A stretch of DNA of 64,000 bases from Muraenolepis orangiensis (lineage: Eukaryota > Chordata > Actinopteri > Gadiformes > Muraenolepididae), in contig CM051006.1 of NCBI GenBank assembly GCA_027704905.1, positions 5,842,915 through 5,906,914 on the forward strand, written 5' to 3'. Of this stretch, positions 1-39,791 are shown in pieces. The notes below the pieces were generated by a model that saw nothing but the letters and a program-made list of their open reading frames with translations, was not told the origin of the DNA and searched no databases. Both the position numbers and the translations under genes were made by a program. Each line of letters opens with the position of its first letter. Position 1 is the first letter of the stretch.

Positions 1-16526
<16,526 letters not shown>

Positions 16527-16745
16527 ATGGACGACCTTCCTCCTCCTCCTTCTCTTGCCTCCTCCTCCTCTCCCAGAAGGCTCATACCCAGCAGACCAAC
16601 ACTTCTCAACTCAACTCACAACAAACACCGCGCCAGCAAGTTTGGATGAACCGCGCGTTCGTCGCGCGGTTCACATTTTGCCGCGTTCGACTAAATGCAA
16701 AGGTTTTTTTTTTTTTTTAAGAGAAAAGCTTTTGTTTATCTTTTG

Positions 16746-17152
16746 AATAAAAAAAACAAGTCCTTTGGGTTAGTTTGTGTTTGAGCTCACGTGTCGATGT
16801 CGGCGTTTCGTTAAGAAGAAGAAGAAAACTTAATTTTTTTCTTTGTTTTTGTTTTTTTGTTTTTTTTAAGAATTTGGTAAGTTTGTTTTAATTGTCAAAC
16901 TCCACTGACCTTTCAGAAATATTTTGGTGCTCTTTTTGCTATAAAATGTGTACTTTTACTTTTGTGCGTCATGCTGTTCCGAGACATTCGAGTGTGGTTC
17001 GGTGTTGGCGACCGTGGGACCTTCGCCTGTTGTATGGTTTTAGCCAGAGGAGAGCTCACTTCCAATCTATTTCTCCCTAGAAGAATCCAGTCTACTGGTG
17101 CTTTTTGATTGTTTTTAGTTACTTGTTTTGTTTTTATTCTGAGTTGAATAAA
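16746..17152 (+). terminator. ash2l 3' UTR with two polyadenylation signals
   Basis: AATAAA hexamers lie at 16746-16751 and 17147-17152, 220 and 621 bases after the ash2l stop. The second, in GAGTTGAATAAAGTTTC, looks the stronger. The 16527-17170 stretch otherwise holds only poly-T runs and no reading frame of note. Confidence 0.7.
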
Positions 17153-17203
17153 GTTTCTATATGCAAGTTCTTACTTTCTGTGTTCAAGTGAATTTAACAA
17201 ACA

Positions 17204-17250
17204 CCCCCCCCCCCCCCCCACACACACAAAACACACACACACACACAAAA
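17204..17250. repeat. Poly-C run followed by a short (CA)n tract
   Basis: About 16 C then alternating CACACA and AAA, in the short gap between the converging ends of ash2l and the receptor kinase gene. Confidence 0.8.
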
Positions 17251-17278
17251 ATCGTTTGAAAAACAATCTGGATATATA

Positions 17279-17284
17279 TTTATT
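17279..17284 (-). terminator. Polyadenylation signal of the receptor kinase gene
   Basis: AATAAA on the minus strand (TTTATT on plus), 376 bases after the TAA stop at 17660-17662. It lies 127 bases from the distal ash2l signal, so the two convergent genes have abutting 3' ends. Confidence 0.55.
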
Positions 17285-17659
17285 TTATAGATTCAACTGC
17301 TTAAAAAAAACAATTCCCTTCAGTGAAAACATTACTTTACATATTGCATGAATTTTAAACGTTTACATAAACCATACCTTGCCTCAACTTAAAACAAATG
17401 AAGGCCGTTTGTTCAAAGCGCTTCTTCCACCGACACCACGAGTCTGTTCATTCTTGTAGTGGGTGTGTCCAACACCGTAACTCCTCCCCCCCCCCTCTCC
17501 CCCGCAGTGTCACACCATCACCTATGGTTCTACGAGTCGAGGGGTTTGCGATGGAACGGTCCGAATCGTCTCTCTCTTTTCCATTGTCTTCGTCGTCAAG
17601 CAGCTGCTGGCTCCCCCCCCCGACGGTGGTTAGGCCTGCAGTGTTTAGGCGGGAACTCT

Positions 17660-31211
<13,552 letters not shown>

Positions 31212-31642
31212 GCTCGCGGTGCTTGTGCAGGGCAGCGCGCGCTCTCCCCTCGCATCCTTTGACTTGGCCTCCCCGTGTGTCCTCCTCCCTCAGACCAGCG
31301 TGGCCCGGCGTGCGCTCCGCTCCACCTTAACCCACCATAACCTTTACCCCCAGCCGGCCGGCAGACGCCTCAGATGGGGTGCACTGTCGCCAGGGCGCTG
31401 GGGTCTCGGTTCGCTCACACTCTCTCTCTATCTCTCACTCTCTCTGTATCTCTCTCTCTCTGTATCTCACTCTCTCTGTATCTCTCTCACTCTCTCTATA
31501 TCTCACTCTCTCTCTGTCTCTGTATCTCTCTCTCTCTCTCTCTGTATCTCTCTCTCTCAGCATGTGGTGCTTACGGCTGCGACAGGTATGTGGTCTGAGT
31601 GTTTGCTGAGCCGTGTGTGTGTATGTGTGTGTTTGTGTGCGT

Positions 31643-31665
31643 GGGGGCGGGGGCGGGGGCGGGGG
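31643..31665 (+). promoter_or_regulatory. GC-box cluster / G-quadruplex motif
   Basis: Four runs of five G separated by single C bases, about 430 bp upstream of the kinase start codon. It fits both overlapping Sp1-type GC boxes and a parallel G-quadruplex with one-base loops. A promoter role is inferred from position only. Confidence 0.6.
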
Positions 31666-32679
31666 AGAAAACCACTTTCCTTTGAGTGACGATGACGGAC
31701 CGTCACCGTGCGCTTTCCTTGCGTATTACCAGCTGTCTGGTTGGCTGCTATATTGTTGTTTTGTGTTGTGTATAAGACACTCCCTGTGATGAAGGAAGCG
31801 GCACACAATTATAGCCCGGGCGGGCAGGGCCCTATGATTATGTGTTGTGCAGCGTGTACAAATATTTTAAGGTCAACACAAGCTCCAGTGAGCTGTCGTA
31901 AGGCAGGTGGTGTTGTGTGTCAATCCAGTCAAAGTTGGCTGAATCTTTCGTGAAAGCAGGAACACATGACACGTTCGGAGGTGTTGCATTACAGGGAAGG
32001 GAATGCTGATGAAAACACAAATACACATTGAATAAATCCAATAGTCAAACTTCCTCCATTTGGTTTATTTTTCCCATTTTAATAGTTTGTGATCCATTTT
32101 AATAGTTTATGAATGATCAATGGCTTTTATTTTATGTGAACAACAATTAACTTTGGTTTATATGACCAGCAAAAACACATTTAAAGCTTTTTAAGCGGTT
32201 TCAGTTTAAAGCAAAACAACTTAAATTTTTTTTTTTTTCATGTAACCACACATACTAGCGTATATTTTCAACAATCAACATACAATATTCACTATACTGG
32301 CAAAGAGACAGACGCTGCAGTTATTGGCTATATTTTTTGTTCAGTTAGAGTTATTGTAGTAAACCTTGTGTAGCCATGGTTCAGTTTGGTGGTGTCTGTC
32401 TAAGGCAGAGCAATCCTCCTATTAGTAGTAGGCTACTACTACTACTACACCTGTATGTAACCACTCCTTATCTCAAGAAGCCTGGAAGGCAGACATAATT
32501 GTGCATTTGTTTCTGTGGAAATGTGTTTTAATTTTTCTATTTCTATTTCAAGTTTTTCAAAAATTGAAAAAACAATTATAAGATGAATAAAACGCACGTT
32601 GGCAAAACAAGAAATGCATATATTATAGGCTAATAGTAGGAAACGATTACTGAACCGGATTTAAAAAGAAAAGTGTGGA

Positions 32680-32681
<2 letters not shown>

Positions 32682-32762
<81 letters not shown>
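32682..32762. repeat. (GT)n microsatellite
   Basis: Pure GT repeat of about 80 bp in the intergenic gap. Confidence 0.97.
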
Positions 32763-32764
<2 letters not shown>

Positions 32765-33258
32765 GACAATCGATATAATAGTGCCCCTTTAAAACGGCAG
32801 CCATGTTCTGATAATCAATTGATGGGGACTTGTTGAGGTCGTCGTTGTTGTTGCTGCTCCTCTTGTTATGATGAAGACGTGAGGTGGAGGAGGAAGAGGA
32901 GGAGGAGGAAGAGGATGGTGTCTTATCCGTTTCTCCCCCCGTCCTCGTCGTGTGTATCGGACTAAAATGATAGCGTACAAGAAAAGGATGGAAACGCTCA
33001 GATAAACCCAATCAAATCCATCGACGGTATCGACCAGGTAGACGACGGTTGGTTCGCTCGTTCGTTCGTTGTGCCAAAAACACATGTAGACGACAACGTG
33101 TGTTTTGTTTTTAATAATAATCTCGGAAACTGGTTTATTATTGTTGTGCTCGTACTACTTGAAGCTGTAGACGTGTTAAAGGTTATAGACGTGTTATAAG
33201 GTTAAGGTAATATCGTTTTGTAACCTGTCGTCAATGATAATAATCCATACTACCATGG

Positions 33259-33267
33259 TATATAAAG
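33259..33267 (+). promoter_or_regulatory. Possible dusp26 TATA box
   Basis: TATATAAAG lies 222 bp upstream of the dusp26 ATG at 33489. A start about 30 bp downstream would give a 5' UTR of roughly 200 nt that includes a GTGGTGGTGG tract at 33440-33465. Confidence 0.4.
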
Positions 33268-33488
33268 CCGTAGTACTACACTACTATCTCGTCGTCGAGT
33301 ATTTTCGCCTGCATGGTGCACTATTTACCCTCTCGGTAGAATGTGTGTTTTAGTGTGTATTTTAGTGTGTAGACGTAAACACTAGGGTATCACATTACCT
33401 CCCCCCCCACACAGCGGAGGCGGAGGTAGTCGGTGCAGGTGGTGGTGGTGGTGGTGGTGGTAGTGCTCCTCCTCCGGCGGCGGCGGAG

Positions 33489-36400
33489 ATGGCGTTCATG
33501 TCCCGGTTCTCCCGGTCCCGGTCCCGGAGCAGCTCGAGGAGCCCGAGCAGGCAGAGGGACTCGAGAGAGCGCGACTCGCCGGTGCTGTCCGTGTCCGAGC
33601 TCGAGCGCCTGCTGTACACCGGGAAGACCGCGTGTAACCACGCGGACGAAGTGTGGCCGCGGCTCTACATCGGAGACCAGTGCGTCTTCCAAATAATACC
33701 ACTCCGCTTTAAGTGTTGTTATAGTGTTACCCATCAATTGGCTATGATTATTCACGTTTTATTTGTTTGGCGTTTCATTTGAATGCTTTTTTTTTAATGT
33801 CACTTTAAAAAATAAAAAAGGTTATTTCTTTGTTTTATACTGACGTATACCACGTCTTTAAGAATCTAGAAATGCTGTCAAATATATATTTGTGTGTGTG
33901 TGTGTGTGTGTGCTGAGCCCCTGGTTTAACGTGTGTGTCTGTCAGGTGAGCATTTAAGTGACTTCTAGTTCACCTCCACTTCCCCCCCCCCCCCCCCTCA
34001 GAGACATGGCGTCGGACCGGAGGGAGCTGGCCAAGCTGGGCATCACCCACATCCTGAACTGTGCGCAGAGCAAGTGGCGCAGCGGGGCGGAGCACTACGC
34101 GGGCATGAACATCACCTACCAGGGCATCGAGGCCCACGACTCGCCCTCCTTCGACATGAGCGTCAACTTCTACCCGTCCGCCGAGTTCATCCACAAGGCC
34201 CTGTGTGGCGGAGGTGAGCGGAACGAGCGCTCCCCCCCCACCCCCCCTAGTACGGATCCTTCCTCGTCAATTCAGTCAGTCAAAAGTAGATTACATATTA
34301 TAGATAGGTATATATTGTTCTAGATATTGTTGCATATTGTACTTTTTCCCTTACACTTTGACCTGAACTTATTGTACTTCTACCTGAGCCCTGGTTCAGT
34401 TCTTGGAGACTTGGTGACGAGTTGTTCTCTTACCTTCCTTTGTTGAAACACACTATTGTTTAAGTCGCTTTGGATAAAAGCGTCTGCTAAATGACTCTAA
34501 TGTAATGTAATGTATGTGTTGTTTACAGCAGTGGCGAAGCGTGTCTATCACAACTGGACCTTCTGTAGACCAGGGGTTCCCCAACTTTTCAGCCCGCGAC
34601 CCCCAACATAACAGACCCCCCCCCCCCCCACCATCGCGAACATCGTGAAGTCCAGGGGGGGGGGGGGGCTAATCGTGATCGCGAAAATTGTGTGTGGCTT
34701 TTTTTTCCAGCTGCAAATGATAGTCGTGAATCTGTCGGAATCAGAATTCCTTTATTCGTCACCCTTACATATTAAACAGACTTACATGATACCCCCACTT
34801 TGGGAACCCCTGCTGTAGACCCCCCCCCCGTGTTCTAGTCAGACAGACGTCACGGAGGAGTCACTTTATGCCTTATCTCATTTAGGCAGATCAGATTGTC
34901 GCAGCCAATTTACAAGTGTACCATAGTTGGTAAAGCAAAGTCCATGTAGTGAAGAGACCACCACAGACCACCACACACAGGCTATCGGTTAAAGGGACGG
35001 TCTAACACGCTTCACGTGAAAAGGCTTAACGTAACTTAAAGTTCCAAAATAGCGATCAATAATCACCAAATGTCTTTGGCATATGTCTTGTCATTAGCAC
35101 TTTCACCTGTCAAAATGAAAGTGAAAAGGTGAAAGTGCTAATGACAAGACATATGCAAATTAGTGATTATTGATCGCGGGTTTGTAACTCTTAGTTACGT
35201 TGTCTTTTCACGTTAAGCGATGCAAAGAAAGATCAAGTCAAAACTCTCAATTCAAATGCACAACAATGCTTAACAAACTCATGACAGCCATTAACTAATC
35301 ATTCAACAAGTGTGTGGAAACAAAATGCAACAACCAGCTCAACAAGACGCAACACTGAGACAAAACCAGCAAAGACAAATGAGTCTCACTCACCAATGAT
35401 GTTCACTGAAAGACCAAATCCATTCTCCTGTCCTTCTGGATGGTCCGACCACCCGGTCATAAAGCTGATCACTGCTTTTCAGATCCAAAATAAGTTGCCT
35501 TTCCAATTCCCTGCCCTCTGGTCGGTCCCAAACAGCAACACTCCCAGCAGTAGAGCCTCTTGTGGCTAGTAGAGCCCGTTAGCCACGGGTATCTTTCCCA
35601 GTTGCTAGCCTGAAAATGGCAAACATAGCCTGCTTTAACAACTTGATTCAGCTCAAGATTGTCAGACGTTGGACGGCCTTTTTTAATAATGTCCATCTTT
35701 ACATTGAATGGTCGTCTTGAAAATGGTTCCGACATGATCTTCGCCTGTTGCCATTTTGACGTAAAATCCTACGTAGAAACAACGTAGCACTACGCTAGAT
35801 CCACTCTCGCTCCAGCCAGTATACCTTCTAGCTCCCTATGGAGCTGTGGGAAAATCTGAAAGAATACGCCCATTGGCTACAAATCACGATATGATTGGTT
35901 GATCAAATTGTCAATCCAAACGTACGCTCTCATTCAGTCTGAGGGCCAAAGTCATCGGGAATACTTTGGTTGAAGGATATTCTTCCCAGCAACCCAGAAA
36001 AATATCTGATTGGTTGAATTGTTTTTCCAACACAAAACCACTCAAATGCGTCGTGCATGGACCGAGAAAGACAAACAAATCAACGTAACTGTAATATAAC
36101 AGATAACAACACAGATACCCTTCTCATTTATTCATTTGATTTAAATTTGATTAAATTGTATTACATTTTATTAATTCGATTTTTTTTTGTTTCATCTGAG
36201 AGTTCCAGGGTCTTCTCTGAATACCTTGAAGGCCCTGACGCTTCACCACTGGTGTACAGTACATGTCTCGAATAGAGAAACCAAACAGCACCGCAAAATA
36301 GACTCGGCCTGTGGCGTGGGGTGAAAGGGGGAGGGGGGAAAGGGCGTGGCTGGTACACCTGCTGATGCTAACCGGCCCGTGTCCACCGGACCAAAAGGGA

Positions 36401-37455
36401 CAAGCCACTGTGTCGTCGCTCAGGAGTGTCACCTCACCTACCGTAGGCTTAAATAGCTTTACTGTAGGCCGTGGGTGAACACTTCTAGAAAGAGTTAATT
36501 CATTGTTAAGGACAATTACTAACATGGTGGAAAACAAGACACAAAACAAACCAAAAAAGATGTATGCACTGCAATGCATTAGTTTCGGATGGGATGACCG
36601 TATAAAGTTGCCATTATGTAAACCAGTGGTTCCCAAATATATATTTTTTTTTTGCAGGGCCCTGTATATCAAAAACATATCAGGCCTCCCACCATGCACC
36701 CAAATAAAGATGCCCTTGCTGGCACACTCCTAAATAATTGATTTAAAACATTGTCTGGAATCAATACAGAACTGCAACGGCAAATCTAAATAGGAACAAG
36801 CCACCTTTTAAGATATCCCATAATTTATATTTAGTCTCCCCGCCCCCCCCCCCCCCCCCCCTGTCATAACTCCGGCCCCCCTCTAGGGCCCCCCCGCAGT
36901 TTAGGAACCACTGATCTTAACCAATGATGTGATGGAAAGAAGTCAGCACTGCGGAAGCGGGCGGGGGGTTTTCCTGGGGGCCAACCTGCTATGTACCAGG
37001 TTGGCCCCCAGTTCACAGCATGAGACGCTGAAGTGGCGAACTGAACTGAAAGTATTGTAATCTTTGTATCAGAAACTGAAAAGTTGTTGGGGTCCCCTGA
37101 ATTCTGACTTAACCTGGAATGACAGAGATGGAAATGAATGGAAAAGTACTGGTAGAGGAATTATTAATAACTATCACTTTTTACTAGCGTCTTTAGGTTG
37201 TCTAAGTAGATTGTTCGTAAGATATTTTTCTATTGTTTGTATTGTACTTTACGCTTATTGTACTGTTCCCTAAGCACTGGCTCAGTTCTTGGAGACTTGT
37301 TAGGAATGCAATGCACTTTTTACTTCTGGTGACGAGTTGTCCTCTTATCACCTTTGTTCTAACGCACTATTGTTAGTCGCTTTGGACAAAGTGTCTGCTG
37401 AATGACTGTAATGTAATCACGAAATAATTATGTTCAACACTTAGTTCACCTGGGG

Positions 37456-37490
<35 letters not shown>

Positions 37491-37711
37491 GTTCCACGGG
37501 ACAAGGCAAGGTGCTGGTGCACTGTGCGGTGGGGGTGAGCCGCTCGGCCACACTGGTGCTAGCCTACCTGATGATCCGCCACAACCTGACGCTGGTGGAG
37601 GCCATCCGCACGGTCAAGGACCACCGCGGAGTCACCCCCAACCGGGGCTTCCTGAGGCAGCTCAGCGGCCTGGACGGCATCCTCCGGGAGAGCCGCAAGA
37701 CCTCGCCGTAG
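33489..37711 (+). CDS. dusp26: DUSP26, atypical dual-specificity phosphatase, complete, 3 coding exons
   Basis: A small MAPK-type dual-specificity phosphatase that removes phosphate from Ser/Thr and Tyr. Exons are 33489-33679, 34002-34213 and 37506-37711 (TAG). Phases close and give 202 aa (human DUSP26 is 211). The N-terminus MAFMSRFSRSRSRSSSRSPS matches the Arg/Ser-rich start of DUSP26, then SELERLLYTGKTACNHADEV, LGITHILNC, GIEAHDSPSFDMSV and the active-site loop VHCAVGVSRSATLVLAYLM (catalytic Cys in HCX5R), ending NRGFLRQLSGLDGILRE. All catalytic residues are present. The start is the ATG aligning with residue 11 of human DUSP26. Intron 2 (3.3 kb) carries a hAT transposon and a MITE. The 3' UTR is long, with AATAAA at 39172. 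Confidence 0.96.
34300..34518 (+). repeat. Family C interspersed repeat, copy 2
   Basis: Contains GTCGCTTTGGATAAAAGCGT and a TCTGCTAAATGACT block followed by AATGTAATGTAATG. It ends 10 bp before the hAT element. Confidence 0.75.
34529..36251. mobile_element. Deleted hAT transposon, copy 1, with 14-bp TIRs and 8-bp target duplication
   Basis: The left end CAGTGGCGAAGCGT and the right end (reverse complement CAGTGGTGAAGCGT) differ at one base. Flanking 8-mers GTTTACAG (34521-34528) and GTGTACAG (36252-36259) match 7 of 8, as expected for a hAT insertion. The element is 1723 bp, in dusp26 intron 2. It carries a nested MITE (34571-34812), a strong hairpin (35079-35156) and, on the minus strand at 35469-35735, a fragment of a transposase-type zinc-finger N-terminus (DIIKKGRPTSDNLEL, then YPWLTGSTSHKRLYCWEC). 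The catalytic part is missing, so it is non-autonomous. Confidence 0.9.
34571..34812. mobile_element. Nested hAT-like MITE, copy 1
   Basis: Ends CAGGGGTTCCCCAACTTTT and CTTTGGGAACCCCTG, flanked by identical 8-mers CTGTAGAC at 34563-34570 and 34813-34820. It lies inside the larger hAT element. 242 bp; the second copy is 386 bp, so this one has an internal deletion. Confidence 0.88.
36624..36913. mobile_element. hAT-like MITE in dusp26 intron 2
   Basis: Ends CAGTGGTTCCCAAA and TTTAGGAACCACTG, inverted, 290 bp. Flanking 8-mers ATGTAAAC (36616-36623) and ATCTTAAC (36914-36921) agree at 6 of 8 positions. It includes GGGCCCTGTATATC and a long poly-C. The fragment at 26976 belongs to the same family. 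Confidence 0.7.
36974..37011. repeat. Perfect 15-bp stem with 8-nt loop
   Basis: CTGGGGGCCAACCTG (36974-36988) and its exact reverse complement (36997-37011) flank CTATGTAC. GC-rich, in dusp26 intron 2, not at any splice site. Confidence 0.9.
37180..37420 (+). repeat. Family C interspersed repeat, copy 3
   Basis: Contains GGCTCAGTTCTTGGAGACTT and GTCGCTTTGGACAAAGTGTC, matching copies at 34300 and 49900. A (TG)n tract follows (37457-37487), 18 bp before the last dusp26 exon. Confidence 0.75.
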
Positions 37712-39791
37712 ACCCGAGGGAACGTCGTAGGGATCGACTCGCTCTTGGTATTCCACGTGTTCTGCCAAGCCACGACCCACCTCCCACTGGACCGCGACCC
37801 GTGTTTTGGGGTCCCGACCTGTTTTGAGAAATGCCGCAGTAGGGTAGTCACAGTAGCCATCTGAGCGATTACAACTATCGTGTCCGAACTAGGACAATTT
37901 CGATTTATACAATAACCAAAACAAATGCTGTGGGTTGTATATAGGTTTGGGTAGCACCGTAGACAGAGGATAGACCCCCTTTCGCCTTCCGGAACAAACC
38001 ATTCCGTCTCACCGGAGGCTGGTACAACCTTGGACCAAATGTGTTATCTAGGGATGCGGTTACAATCGAATGTAATGTGTTTTACGTTCCACTTCAAGAG
38101 GTTAAACCAAGCATGAGATTAAGTTCTTGAAACTTCAGTGATGTGTGTGGAGCGTTAAACGTTAATGCTTTAAAAGAACAAATTGTGGTCCAGAGAAGTA
38201 ATTTAGCAAAGGTTCTAGTTCTAGCGTCAAACTAAATGGAGGTGCAGTTCCCTTCATCTGGCAGTTAGGTGTCAGAGACGATGACCCTAACTCAATGCAA
38301 AAGGATCCTAACAATCTTTTAACCAACGTATTAGTACAATAAGAAATACTAGTATTGGTTCAAGTTCAGAGGCTTAAACGGTTTGCCTGTGTGCACATCC
38401 GCACATTTATATGGTACCATTAGTGGGCTCACCTTAACTGATATGTCTACAATAATTGGTTTACAAATTGTTCTACTGAATTGGAACCAATGTTCAGTCT
38501 CTCTATTTAGTCATTTCCTTTAGTCTTAGAACCTTCACCCTCTAAATGCTTACCGCTGCCTCTAGTGGACAAACGTTCCCACATCTCGTCTGTTGTACAC
38601 CTTACGATGACTGTTGGCCCTTTCAGAAAACGGCTGAAAGGTGAAGATGTAGCGTTTCACCAGCTCATTCGTAGTTTGAAGCCTGCCGCAACACATTGCC
38701 AGGGAAAAGCTACCAACTGCCTGGATAATGGACCAATCCACACAATACAGGACACAACTTCAGGTTTTACTGTTCAAGTGTGCTAAGAAACAAGTTCTAT
38801 ATGTAAAGCGGTTTGTCTAGGTTTTGTAGCCAAGAGAACAATCTCATGTCAATTATATATTATCTGACGCTGACCCGGTCCAGTTTTTCGCTAATTAATA
38901 CTGTAGTTAAATGTTTTCATCTGTATCCAGCTGTGTTACTGCCTTCATTGCATCTGGGCACTGTATGTGCTGTTAAATCGCTAGGATTTATTTAATTGTG
39001 AAAAGTGAGCCGACTTAATACTTGGAGAAAAACTCGATTTGCTGTATTCATACGTTTGAAAAGTGTCATTGTCATTCTGAAACGTTGATGTATTCAAAGC
39101 ATGGTCATGTGATTGTAGCTTTGATATCCAGCTGTAGAACTTCCTCTAAAACCCCATATTTTATTTTGTCAAATAAAAATGCACCAATTCCAATCCAAAA
39201 GCTAGGGATTGCTCTTTAAAGGTCAGTTATTTGATGTGATATTTAGCTTGGTTGTACTTGGTCTGCACTTCTGTATTTGTCTTTTTATGCACCAAATTGT
39301 TGCCCTTATTCCCCATTTGTATTTTTGTTCTTACAATTACTGTTCCGTTAATTTTTCTACCACTCTGAAGTGAAGGAAGTGGATAGGTTTATGCTACTGT
39401 GGTGTTCTTTAGTTGGTTTATTGTGACTAGTTTACTTTTGATCATCGTTTCAATGTATGACTTGAGTGCAATGACATTATTTTGATCAACGATATGGCTA
39501 GTTATTTTACATGTATTGTGGTTGAGGACAATAACGTTGACACCCTACTACTGCCAAACTTTTTTTAATTAAAACTCACAATTTCTCCACCAAAATACAT
39601 ACTCCTGTTGTGATTGCTTGGTCAAAACTGAAATTGGTCAAAACTGAGATTGGTCTTGGTCTGAAGGTATTCAGGTGTTGTGATAATAACCAGACCTTTT
39701 AAGGAGGTCCCAACGGTTTAATGGAAGCTATACAAATAGGTTTTTAACGGCATTAAAGCAACCAACATCTCCAACCGGATGTCAAACGAAG
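37712..39791. other. dusp26 3' UTR and convergent gap to ppia
   Basis: About 1.5 kb of AT-rich unique sequence follows the dusp26 stop and ends at an AATAAA signal (39172-39177). A minus-strand ATTAAA (39717-39722) could serve ppia, which ends at 39792. No other gene or clear repeat seen. Confidence 0.6.

Larger units (their letters stand above)
31212..33488. other. Intergenic gap between the divergent kinase and dusp26 genes
   Basis: No further gene seen. It holds the CpG-rich kinase 5' flank (31212-31400), a (CT)n/TCTGTATC tract (31421-31560), a four-run G5 motif (31643-31665), AT-rich unique sequence, a (GT)n tract (32682-32762), a GAGGAG/CCT-rich patch (32883-32940) and the presumed dusp26 promoter. 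Confidence 0.7.

Noticed and set aside
17448..17609. Alternative last kinase exon encoding LLDDEDNGKERDDSDRS
   Set aside because: The frame looks protein-like, but its acceptor follows a poly-G run. The exon at 17755-17660 has a better acceptor (TTGTTCTAACAG), closes in phase and gives the expected length. Kept only as a possibility.
35469..35735. Intact transposase gene in the hAT element
   Set aside because: Only an N-terminal zinc-finger piece remains; the catalytic hAT domain is absent and copy 2 has a stop inside the motif.
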